NCBI RefSeq assembly: GCF_036850765.1
Contig: NC_089495.1
Coordinates: 117,699,033 to 117,763,032, forward strand
DNA: 64,000 nt
Direction of reading: 5' to 3'
Source of the DNA: Saccopteryx bilineata
Taxonomy: Eukaryota > Chordata > Mammalia > Chiroptera > Emballonuridae
Below are positions 11,209-21,572 of the stretch, piece by piece. The position numbers were made by a program, and so were the translations under genes. The notes beneath the pieces are model-generated. The model worked only from the letters and a program-made list of their open reading frames with translations, did no database searches and was not told the DNA's origin. Numbering within the stretch: position 1 is the first letter of the stretch; each line of letters opens with the position of its first letter.

Positions 11209-12696
11209 TGTCGGGAGCCCATCCACTAATGCTGGCTAACTAGGTCACAGCAGGAGAAGATTCACAACTGCTGGTTGACAAAGTCACAGCAAAAGAAGAT
11301 AGAGTCACCGCAGTAAGACCAACAGCTGCGGGTTGACAAAGTCACCGCAAGGAAAGGCACAACGACACTTCCCCCTTTAATTTTTTGAATTAATCTGGCC
11401 TTATATCCCCCCTTTTTCTGGGTGTGTGCTATTATTTGTGGCACAGGGATAATAGTACCGTGCTTTTCCTGTAGATTTGTAGTAATTTCTTTGGAAATGA
11501 GACAGAAGGTGTAAGTTCCACAGAAAAGCCTGTAAGCCCCTTGATCTGGGCTCGTAAACATAAGAGGCTGGCTATGATATCCCTCGTAAAGGGTAAAGTT
11601 TGTAGGAGAATTTCTTCTTAATCATGTTAGAAAGAATAGATTGTGACTTATGAATGGGTAGAAGGCAGTGGCTGTGCACAGAGCACCTTTTGGCCTTCAC
11701 TTAATTCATCATTTTTCCTCCCTAGCCTTTTCATGTAATAGAGTAGAGAAACTTTCCTTTCTTTTTGCTTATTTAATCTGCAAATAGTGGAACACTCTAA
11801 GAAGAATATAGTTAGAATTTACTAGTATATGAATATAGTAAATAAATAAAGTTTAACTAGACATTAGAATCTTAGGTAAAGTGTAGTGGAGTGGCCTGTT
11901 GCGTGGCCTTGGATAGGAGTGCAGCTGGCTAGTAAGAATGTTTTGTTAAGAGATTTGTTTTATGACTAAAGGCAGTTACTGGGCTTTCTCAGTGAGACAT
12001 TCTCATGAGATTTATATACTTTCCCAAGGTTTTTCGTTCAGATAATAAAGAGGAATATGGAAGAATCCATAGAAGCAATAGCAATTAATGCCTTCTGATA
12101 TTATGATGCTACTAAACTATCTTGCAGGTGCACTCTATATATCTTTAAGCAAAAGTTACTCTTGATGTTATGACAATTTCTTAATAAGCAAGCCTTTTGA
12201 AGTCTTGTGAGAAAAGTTAGGACACTGCATAAACTCAAGGCCATTTGCCTAAGCAAGCGGTGGTCCTTTGCTAGTCCTTAATGATTTTGTCTGTTAATCT
12301 CTCCCTGCCCCTTGACTCACAACAACAGTAAAGTTGAGTTATTAGTTAGTACTAATCCTTTAAAAGCTTTTACCGATGTTATCGCTATTCAAGTTATTTT
12401 TTAATTGTACTTTGAATGATTTGCCACCTGTTTTGTAGTTTATAGATATAAATTAACTGTTATCTGGAAACATGTAAACATAGTGAAACAAAAGCAATGA
12501 TTAATACCATGTAATTGTAACTTGGTGTGTGTGTATAAAAAAGGAGCTGTACTAGCATTTGGTAGAGATGCCTGGCAGTAAATGCTAACAAGAGAATAAA
12601 GAGAAAGAAAAGAATTCGGCTCTCTCACTCGATTTCGCCAACGCCGTCTCCTCCTGTGGGACCCCTGGATCCCCCCCCCGGGGCTGGACCCCGGCA
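11209..12696 (+). mobile_element. Solo LTR, class II (betaretrovirus-like) ERV
   Basis: It begins TGTCGGGAGCC and ends GGACCCCGGCA. It is flanked by CAATGT at 11203-11208 and 12697-12702, a perfect 6-bp duplication as made by class II (ERVK-type) integrases. Near the 3' side are a TATA-like GTATAAAAAAGG (about 12532), a polyadenylation signal AATAAA (about 12594) and the U5-like CTCTCTCACTCG. Near the 5' end a unit containing GGTTGACAAAGTCAC occurs twice (11274 and 11334), plausibly an enhancer repeat. No internal genes remain, so the provirus was lost by LTR-LTR recombination. At 1488 bp it is long for this class. Confidence 0.85.
11262..11355 (+). repeat. Imperfect tandem repeat in LTR U3
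   Basis: Two copies about 60 bp apart of CTG(C/T)(T/G)GGTTGACAAAGTCAC followed by (A/C)GCAA, with GTCACCGCAGTAAG between them. A third weaker copy precedes them (GGTCACAGCAGGAGAAG). The position in U3 fits an enhancer array, which is inference. Confidence 0.55.
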
Positions 12697-12739
12697 CAAT
12701 GTCAAGGATTAAAATCCCCCCTCCCCCCCACACACACAC

Positions 12740-14230
12740 TGACCTAGGGGAGGAGAGAGGAGCTAGGAATTAATCACCAGTGGCCAATGATGTCATCAGT
12801 GCTGCCTCTGTAACAAAGCCTCCATAACACCCAAAAGGAGAGGGTTTGGAAACCTCCTGCCTGGTGAACACGTGGAGATTCGGTGAGAGGACAACGCCCA
12901 GGGAGGACAGAGAAGCCCCTAGCCCTTTCCCTACCCTGCTCTATGGGTCTCTCCCATCTGACTGTTCATGAGCTCCATACTTGTATAATAAACTGGTAAT
13001 TCAGTAAGTGAAATGTTTCTCTGAGTTTGGTGAGCTGCTCTAGCAAATAAATAGAACCAAAGAAGGGGGTCGTAGGAACGTCCTATCTATTTGCCAGACT
13101 ATCAGCAGCACAGATGACAACCTGGACTTGCAATTGGCATCTGAAGTGGGATTGGGGACAGTCTTGTAGCCCTGGGCTGAAAGGACAGAAAACCAAAGAC
13201 CTATTCGCTCACCCCTTAACCTAATTCTCTAAAATAGTTTTAAGTTTGTTTTACAGAGATAAAGAGATACTGAGCGTGGCAGGAAGTTAGACAGATATGA
13301 GCAGAGCAAGGACTGTGGGCCAGACACAGAAGGTCTCCGGGGCAGAAAGCCCCAAGTGCCTAGCAACGGACAAAACTGGGAAAACAAGGACCTCACCCCA
13401 GGATGACCTTCCTCCATTACCTGGTCATGCGGTTGAGACCCCCTAATTTCAGATAGTTGGTCACGCGATGCAGACCCTCCTTTTGACCTCTCCTCCTCCG
13501 ACATATCACTAGTCCATGGTTTTAGATCCCCTTAGAGGAGGAACAAACAAGAAAGCCAGAGAATAGTGTTTAACTATTAATCCCCAAAGATAACATCTAG
13601 GCCTCAGTTGTGTTTCAGCTCCAGGCCCAGAAAAGCAGCAAAAGCAGACAAGCAATGCCACAGCTGACCTCAGGACCAGCTGCACTGACTCATGAGCCCT
13701 GCCCTGGCGCTGACCAAGCAATGGAGCCCACGACCCTGAAAGGGCACACCGCAAGAGCTGATGGATATTCTTGTGAGTTCCTCCCCTGGGACCTCCCTAA
13801 GATCTCAACCCTTAAAAGACCTTAGGACAGAGGGTCCAGCGAGCTCTCCCTTCCCCGAGCCTACCCCTTCCCCTCGAGAATTTTCCTTGCCATGTCTCTC
13901 TCCTAACCTCTAAGGAATTCTGCAAGACTTGCAACCAGGGAGCAGTGGGCAGCGGCAGCTCATCTGGGCTCAACCCCCTGAACCTGTCTCCAAGGCCTCT
14001 TTTCTGACTTTCTTTCCTGCATGGCTAACAGATCCCTGTTTCAGCACTTCCATTCTTTGTGAACTCTTTTACAAGCATCATAGGCCAACCTAACAGAGCC
14101 CTGAACCAGTGGGATCTGATGCTGTTCTCCAGGAAGAAAGCGTCAGAACTGAGTCAAACTGTAGGTAGGCTATCCAACTGGTGTCCCAGAAAATTGCTTG
14201 GATGAGTGAGGGGAAAATGCCACAGACACT
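12740..14230 (+). mobile_element. Older ERV LTR, split by a second LTR
   Basis: The left half (12740 to about 13190) contains CACCAGTGGCCAATGATG, GCCTCCATAACACCC, GAACACGTGGAGATTCGG, TATAATAAACTGGTAA and TGGCATCTGAAGTGGG. The right half (about 14090-14230) contains GTGGGATCTGATGCTG and CAACTGGTGTCCCAGAAAATTGC. I recognise both as parts of one ancient mammalian LTR, but cannot name the family. AATAAA near 12987 is its polyadenylation signal. Confidence 0.6.
13190..14088 (+). mobile_element. ERV LTR nested within the older LTR
   Basis: The insert ends in LTR-like downstream text: a TATA-like CTTAAAAGACC at about 13812, GAGCTCTCCCTTCCCCGAGC, CCTTGCCATGTCTCTCTCC, then TCTGGGCTCAACCCCCTGAA and CCATTCTTTGTGAACTC. 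This resembles class I (gammaretrovirus-type) LTR organisation. Exact ends and duplication were not resolved. An open stretch at 13229-13504 (minus) overlaps it and has no known domain. Confidence 0.5.
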
Positions 14231-14344
14231 GACATTTCATAGCACAAAATCTGCTTTGCAAGTTTGGTTATTTATTATAGGTAAAGTTAAACAAGGACAA
14301 AAAAACTGGCAAAAATCATAAATGGTGTAAAGGAAAAAGTATGA

Positions 14345-14760
14345 AAACCTGGAGATTAGTATGCTAAGGGAAATAAGCCAGTTAGAGAAAGGCAAATATC
14401 AGATGATCTCACTTATATGTGGAATGTAATGAACACAATAAATTGAGGGAAAAACTAGAAAGCGAGGCATAGACACATGGAACAGATGAATAACTGTCGG
14501 GGGGAGAGGGCCCTGGTGAAAGGAAGGGGAAGGGATTAGACAGAAAACATATACACGGAACACACAGATACAGACAACAAAGTGACAACAGCCAGAGGGA
14601 GGGGTGGTGGAGGTGGGTAAAAGGGCTCTGGGGTGGAACGGACCGAAAGAGATTTTGTTTGGGGCAGAGTGCACAATGAGGTGGGCAGATGGTGTTTTAT
14701 AGAGTTATACACTTGAAACCGTATGGCTTTGCAAACCAGTGCCATCCCAGTAAACTCAAT
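14345..14760 (+). mobile_element. LINE-1 3' end fragment
   Basis: It starts inside the ORF2 terminus/3'UTR with GGAGATTAGTATGCTAAG and GAAATAAGCCAGTTAG, then the purine-rich 3'UTR shared with the L1s at 6305 and 39518. It ends with an A-rich AAATAAAATAGAAC run. Confidence 0.8.
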
Positions 14761-16417
14761 TTAACATAAAATAAAATAGAACAAACTAAAAACTATTTAG
14801 AGATGAAGCTGGCAATTGCTCAATGTAATGACTTCTTAGTTGGTTAGGGTGTTGCCAGTTTTGTTTCAGTTTATTCAAGCCAAAATCTTGATAAGACTGA
14901 TACTCAACTTGAAATTCAATACTTTTGGTATCCAAGACATCCAGCAAGTATCAGGAACTGCAGAAGCACCTGTCTGAATTGCTGTGGCATTTACAAAAGC
15001 CAGAAAATTAATGTTTGCTTTTAAGCAAAGACAAGGATAAAGAAAATGAGAGTTAATGACAATAACAAAAAAAGGTAAGGAAATTAAGCATAAAATTATG
15101 CTTGGATACAAAGAATGCTTCCTAAAATATCAGAATATAATAGTTTCTTCCTTAAAAGGTTTAGAGATTTTGGGGGGATGTTGGGGAATGGAATAATTTC
15201 TGTGTAAGCATATTAGATAATTTTTAAGGCAAAGAAGAGTCTATGTTTTGTTTTGTTTTGTTTTAAATTACATATGCATTTTAAAATTATTATATTTGCC
15301 ATTATTCTCCAAAGTATGATCATAAAATTTCCTAACAAAGACTATTATTTAAAAATCTGCAAAGGTAATTCTACTTGATCATAGATTCCCATTATGAAAT
15401 CAGAGAATTTCTACCTAAAAGAAATGATCTAAATCACCACTGAAAACTTCCAGTAATACAACACCAGCTACCTTGGTGACCAAGCCTGCAGTCAGTCAAC
15501 CAGGAATGTGCCCCTCCACAAAAGCCACGGAAACTTGTCCTGCTTCCTCTTACTGCTGGAGGGGTTTCACTGCTAACAGCTGAAACTTGTGAATGGCAGC
15601 TGTGACATCACTTGACCTCAGTCTGAAAATGACCTAATCTCTATTCTTCATATTACTAACGATGGCTGCTACCGCCTCTAGGATTCCTTTAAGTTCTACA
15701 TGTGGCATAGCTAAAAGTATCTAAAGTGAGGGACGTCCACAATATATCTCAGTCTTCCAGAGTGGAAACTTTCTCAGTGAATATTCCAGCAATTAAAATT
15801 TACTATTGTAAGTTACAGTAAAAGCTGGGAAAGCTCAAGTATATATTCAACCCTCAAACTAAACTGGGTTGAATTATATGAAAGCCATGATTTACAAAAT
15901 AAAATATCATAGAATGCCTTTGGGATATTATATTTTATGAGACCATCTCAAATATACACACAGTAACATTTCATAATCTACCTGAAAGGTGCTGGTTTAA
16001 GAACACAATTTTGAGAGTGCTGTTAAAGGCGAGAAAAAGAATTCCCAAAGGTACTTAGGAATCATTGTTCCCAGGAAGCCTTTCACTGAATAACAGTACA
16101 TAAAAAATAAGCTTATAGAAAATAAAATATGAATCTGTTTTGTCAGACCTGTGGAAAATGTTGTCTTCTGCATCCAAAGCAACAGAAAAAGAAAAAGGAA
16201 AGGAAGAATGGGGAGATGCAATATTTTAAAATTTAAAAGATATAATTGAAAATTAAAGAAACTAAAATAAAAATGAGAAAACAGATTGAGGAACTATAAT
16301 ACCACAATGGGTTAATATAATGTACAACCATACTATAATTTACTAAAATACAAGGTACTAAAATATATGACAAAGGATAAAAAGAAAATTTGATATAAAT
16401 ATGTATATATCATATGG

Positions 16418-16468
<51 letters not shown>

Positions 16469-17686
16469 ACCACTACAGACATTATAAATTGGTAACAATC
16501 CTTTGGAAAGCAACATTGCAAACTGTATTGGAAGTCATGAAACTGTTCATTCTCTTGCGTAAAAGTTTCTCAAACAAATAACAGAACAACAAATAACAAA
16601 ACTGAGACAAGTCTATACTGTCTATACTATATATGCAACACTGGCCATGAAACATAAAAATTTAAAACAACCTCCTAAATCCTCAATAATGGGAATAACA
16701 CCTGAATTAGCTAGTCGCCCTGGGAAGTGAAAAGAATCCCAAATCATGAGCTTATCTTCAGAGAGCTTAGAAGGCAAACCCTATTTGTTGTATGAAAAGA
16801 TTCCACCACAACACGATACGGGATCATTGCTAAATAAATGGTCCAGGCCATTCTAATTCAGAGGAGGGAAAAAAAAAACACTTCCCATTTCCCACTGGTC
16901 AATCGAAGAAGAAGAAATGGAATTCATGCCAGCCTGGGAAGTAAAACAAGGGGAGTATTTTCATTGGCAGAGAAGAAAGAGGGTAGCATTCCAGATAAAA
17001 ATAAATAATATACTCTACTGCACGGTACAGAAAAGGGAGGGTGAAGTATGAACACGTCTTTCTCAAAACAGAAAATAAAAATGATTCCATGGACACACGG
17101 AATACCACAGCAGTAGGCAACAAGGTCAAAGTGATATGCATCACACCCGGGTCTCAGGAAGAGCACATTGGCCGCAGTGTGGAGGAACGGCTGAATGGGA
17201 GAGAGAAGGGAAGATGCCATCTAGAAAGCTATTCTAATAGACCGGGGCGGGGGGGGAGGGGGAGGACTTTACACACCTGCACTAGGGGCAGAGACGATGC
17301 TACAAGGGGTTCTTAGCAGATAGAATGAATCATAATTGGCAATTAATTGAATTGGGGCCACGGGAATGTGAGTTCACAACATCGGAAAGATGACACTGAA
17401 AATTCTATTTTAGCCAACATTTCACACATCATAATAGATCAAGTAAGAAGGGGCACGAGTTTGGATTACATGGCAAGGAAGAAATCAATATTGCTGTGCA
17501 CATACTGAATTTGAACTTCCTAAGAGTCAACCAGTAGGAGATTTCCAGCAAGCAATTGAAAGTATAGATCTGGAGTCTGGGAGGGAGGAGCCATGTGGCA
17601 GCCTCAGCTGTAGGCATTAAAGAAAATGCTTAGTGACACCACACCCAGCTGGACAAGATAACATCCTGGATAACTCCAGGTCCTTG
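14761..17686 (+). other. DCLK1 intron 2, unique AT-rich sequence
   Basis: No exon or gene was found. It includes the (TA)n run listed separately, a tract rich in GGAGGGGG near 17250 and scattered short open stretches with no domain. It may hold decayed repeats that cannot be recognised by eye. Confidence 0.5.
16420..16466. repeat. (TA)n microsatellite
   Basis: About 23 uninterrupted TA dinucleotides. It is likely to be length-variable. Confidence 0.95.
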
Positions 17687-17699
17687 AAGAGTGCCCAGA

Positions 17700-19278
17700 A
17701 GAAATAAACCCACACTTTTATGGACAATTGATATTTGACAAAGGAGGTAAGAGCATACAATGGAGTAAAGACAGTTTCTTTAACAAATGGTGCTGGGAAA
17801 ATTGGACAGGTATTTGCAAGAAAATAAAACTAGACCACTAACTTACACCATACACAAAAATAAACTCAAAATGGATAAAAGATTTAAATGTAAGTCTGAA
17901 ACCATAACCATCTCGGAAGAAAACTTAGGCAGTAAGCTCTCCAACATCTCTTGTAGCAATCTATTTGCTGATTTATGTCCACAGGCAAGTGAAATAAAGG
18001 GCAGGATAAACAAATGGGACTATATGAAGCTAAAAAGCTTTTGCACAGCTAAAGACAATATGAACAAAATAAAAAGACAAACCACGCCCTGGCCGGTTGG
18101 CTCAGCGGTAGAGCGTTGGCCTAGCGTGCGGAGGACCCGGGTTCGATTCCCGGCCAGGGCACACAGGAGAAGCACCCATTTGCTTCTCCACCCCTCCGTC
18201 GCGCTTTCCCTCTCTGTCTCTCTCTTCCCCTCCTGCAGCCAAGGCTCCATTGGAGCGGGGATGGCCCGGGCGCTGGGGATGGCTCTGTGGCCTCTGCCCC
18301 AGGCCCTAGAGTGGCTCTGGTCACAACATGGCGACGCCCAGGATGGGCAGAGCATCGCCCCCTGGTGGGCAGAGCGTCGCCCCTGGTGGGTGTGCCGGGT
18401 GGATCCCAGTCGGGCGCATGCGGGAGTCTGTCTGACTGTCTCTCCCTGTTTCCAGCTTCAGAAAAAATGAAAAAAAAAAAAAAAAAGACAAACCACACAA
18501 TGGGAGAACATATTAGACAATAAGTCTGATAAGAGGTTAATAACCATAATTTATAAAGAACTTCTAAAACTCAACACCAGGAAAGTAAACAACGCAATCA
18601 AAAAATGGCAAAAGAACTGAATAGACACTTCTCCAAAGAGGACATACAGTTGGCCAACAGTCGTATGAAAAAATGTTCAACATCACTAATCATTAGAGAA
18701 ATGAATACCAAATCAAAAGAAGAAATGCACCCCCATGTTTACTGCAGCATTGTTTACAATAGCCAAGATCTGGAAACAGCCCAAAGGTCCATCAGTGGAC
18801 GAGTGAATTAAAAAGCAGTGGTACATATACACAATGGAATACTATGGGGCCATGAAAAAGGAGGAAATCTTACCTTTTGAGACAACATGAATGGACCTGA
18901 AGACTATTATACTGAGTGAAATAAGCCAGGCAGAGAAAGAAAAATATCATATGACCTCACTCATAAGAGGAATTTAGTGAACAATGTGAACTGAGGAACG
19001 GAACAGAGGTAGAGGCGGGATCAAAAGGACCAGAGGGAAAGCGGTCAGAGGGAAAGGGGAGGAGAGGATGGGATCAGAGAAGGGAAAGAGACTGGTGAAA
19101 TTACATATACATAATAACAGAGCATTATAGAGAGCAGGACAGCAAATCCTGAAGGAAAAGGGGGAGGGCTTTAGGGGGAGGGGACAAAGGGGGCACCAAG
19201 GGGAACATGAGGGTGGGGGAAGGGAGATATATTCGGTGGGGCACTTGAATCTATGTAAGCACAATAAATTTTCTAAAA
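17700..19278 (+). mobile_element. LINE-1, 5'-truncated, with internal deletion
   Basis: ORF2 C-terminal part and 3'UTR. It is flanked by AAGAGTGCCCAGA (17687-17699) and AAGAGTGCACAGA (19279-19291), a 13-bp duplication with one mismatch, so both ends are secure. A SINE interrupts it (18086-18481). Near 18718 the sequence jumps from the ATTAGAGAAATG block straight to the GCACCCCCATG block, which elsewhere lie several hundred bases apart, so it carries an internal deletion. Confidence 0.9.
18086..18481 (+). mobile_element. Long tRNA-derived bat SINE inside L1
   Basis: A near-consensus copy with the perfect 15-bp duplication AAAAAGACAAACCAC (18071-18085 and 18482-18496). The tRNA-like head carries the anticodon loop CTAGCGT. 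The CTCF-like core is inverted at 18356-18368. It is younger than the host L1. Confidence 0.95.
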
Positions 19279-19541
19279 AAGAGTGCACAGAGATGGAGGA
19301 GTCATTAAAGGGAACTGAGAGAACTCAGGCACCTAGAGCCATGGAAATCAAGGGGTAATGCGTCTGTGGCTGAGAGAGATCCACACATCAGCATCCAATG
19401 CTCCAGGGACAGCAAGTGAGGATAAGAATTCCTAAGAGATCACTGGCCTGGCTTTCCGGAGGCCACACATGGTCCTGGCATGGCCAGTTGGGTAGCAATG
19501 CCAGATTGCCTCTATTCACTAATTTATCCATTTATTCTCTT

Positions 19542-19549
<8 letters not shown>

Positions 19550-19572
<23 letters not shown>

Positions 19573-19952
19573 CATTTTTCTGAAGCTGGAAACAGGGAGA
19601 GACAGTCAGACAGACTCCCGCATGCGCCCGACCGGGATCCACCCGGCACGCCCACCAGGGGCGACGCTCTGCCCACCAGGGGGCGATGCTCTGCCCATCC
19701 TGGGCGTCGCCATGTTGCGGCCAGAGCCACTCTAGCGCCTGAGGCAGAGGCCACAGAGCCATCCCCAGCGCCCGGGCCATCTTTGCTCCAATGGAGCCTC
19801 GGCTGCGGGAGGGGAGGAGAGAGACAGAGAGGAAAGCGGGCGGAGGGGTGGAGAAGCAAATGGGCGCTTCTCCTGCGTGCCCTGGCCGGAATCGAACCCG
19901 GGTCCTCCGCACGCTAGGCCGACGCTCTACCGCTGAGCCAACCGGCCAGGGC
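19550..19952 (-). mobile_element. Long tRNA-derived bat SINE
   Basis: A minus-strand copy with a long T-run at its left and head at its right. The duplication TATTCTCTTCCCTTTTT lies at 19533-19549 and 19953-19969. The CTCF-like core lies at 19673-19685. It is very close in sequence to the copies at 40023 and 54997, which suggests recent activity. Confidence 0.95.
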
Positions 19953-20259
19953 TATTCTCTTCCCTTTTTCTTCCAATTATATTTATTGAGTATTTGCAAG
20001 CATCAGGTTAGGCAGTGAGGATTCCACTGGTTCCTTGACTTGTAGAGACTTTGATATAAAATAAGTACGTTACAGTGTAACGGTGCTAATCAAGGGTTTC
20101 AAGTATGAATGGCAGTTGATAAAGGAGAGACAGCAAACGCTGATGTTTCTTCTCATGGGAGAGTTCTGAGTTCAAGAGGTGAGCAAGATCACAGCAAGGC
20201 TGCAGGGATAGGAACGGACAGGATATTGGTGGAACAGGTTATCTAAATGTTTGCCTCGC

Positions 20260-20450
20260 AGTCGATCCTGTTTCCATCCTTACCACAGCCCTATGAGCGA
20301 AGTATGAACACACAGTTCTCACAGGGCACAAGGAAGCACACAGAGTTAGGAGCGTGCTCAAGGTTACAGGGCTAGCAAAGGTGGAATCAGGATTCAATGG
20401 CAGGTGGTCTGACTCCAGAGCCCTGACTTAACCAAGAGGTCATGAACCAC
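20260..20450 (-). mobile_element. MIR-like ancient SINE
   Basis: It contains the MIR-type series: a decayed attempt at the ATTTTACAGATG region, ACACAGAGTTAGGAGC, CAAGGTTACAGGGCTAGC and GGTCTGACTCCAGAGCCC. Edges are uncertain. Confidence 0.55.
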
Positions 20451-20734
20451 CCAGAGGACACACATCCAACCCTCCTTATGGAGAGAAGGGAAGCCCAGGT
20501 TGGGAGAGCATAAGCAAGGAGGATAAAAACAAGTAAGGGACAAGGCCAGGACAGAGGAAGGGCAAGAGTGGATTGCCGTGGGAAGCGTATTAAAGACTGA
20601 TTGTGTATCTACTCTATACATAAGCAGGAAAACCGTGACGAAGCAAAGGTATGGCACTGAGTGGTTTGTCGCCAAGTTTATAGGCAGGAATACTTGTCTG
20701 AAGACCACGTACGGGACACACATGTGTCCTATAG

Positions 20735-21564
20735 CAGTGGTCCCCAACCCCCGGGCCGCAGACCAGTACCGGTCCGTGGGCCATTTGGTACCGGTCTGCA
20801 GAGAAAGAATAAATAACTTACATAATTTCCGTTTTATTTATACTTAAGTCTGAACGATGTTTTATTTTTAAAAAATGACCAGATTCCCTCTGTTACATCC
20901 GTCTAAGACTCACTCTTTTTTTTTTTTTTTTTTTTTTTATTTTATAATGTTATTTTTTTAATGGGGTGACATCAATAAATCAGGATACATATATTCAAAG
21001 ATAACAAGTCCAGGTTATCTTGTCGTTCAATTATGTTGCATACCCACCACCCAAAGTCAGATTGTCCTCTGTCACCTTCTATCTTGTTTTCTTTGTGCCC
21101 CTCCCACCCCCTATCCCTCTCCCATTCCCCCCTCCCCCCCGTAACCACCACACTCTTATCAATGTCTCTTAGTTTCACTATTATGTCCCACCTACGTATG
21201 GAATAATACAGTTCCTGTTTTTTTCTGATTTACTTATTTCGCTTCGTATCATGTTATCAAGATCCCACCATTTTGCTGTAAATGTTCCGATGTCATCATT
21301 TCTTATGGCTGAGTAGTATTCCATAGTGTATATGTGCCACATCTTCTTTATCCAGTCATCTATTGATGGGCATTTTGGTTGTTTCCATGTCCTGGCCACT
21401 GTGAACAATGCTGCAATAAACATGGGGCTGCATGTGTAAGACTCACTCTTGACGCTTGTCTCGGTCACGTAATACATTTATCCATCCTACCCTAAAGGCC
21501 GGTCTGTGAAAATATTTTCTGACATTAAACCAGTCCGTGGCCCAAAAAAGGTTGGGGACCACTG
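20735..21564. mobile_element. Non-autonomous hAT transposon, split by an L1
   Basis: Terminal inverted repeats CAGTGGTCCCCAACC and GGTTGGGGACCACTG are perfect over 15 bp. Flanking 8-bp duplications are TCCTATAG (20727-20734) and TCCTAAAG (21565-21572), with one mismatch; 8 bp is the hAT length. Without the nested L1 the element is about 300 bp and has no transposase, so it is a MITE. I recognise the family as one common in bats. Confidence 0.92.
20918..21436 (-). mobile_element. L1 3' fragment inserted in the hAT element
   Basis: It is flanked by TAAGACTCACTCTT (20904-20917 and 21437-21450), a perfect 14-bp duplication. The poly-T on the left marks minus orientation. The content is 3'UTR (GGGGTGACATCAATAAATCAGG) and the end of ORF2. 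It belongs to the same 3' subfamily as the L1s ending at 44766 and 48181. Confidence 0.95.
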
Positions 21565-21572
21565 TCCTAAAG

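Noticed and set aside
11262..11561. 99-codon minus-strand frame in the LTR
   Set aside because: It lies antisense within the LTR. A faint likeness to integrase-terminal text is not enough to call a gene.
18086..18160. Functional tRNA-Ala gene
   Set aside because: The tRNA-like head is joined to the SINE body and tail, has a mismatched anticodon stem and is repeated in every SINE copy.
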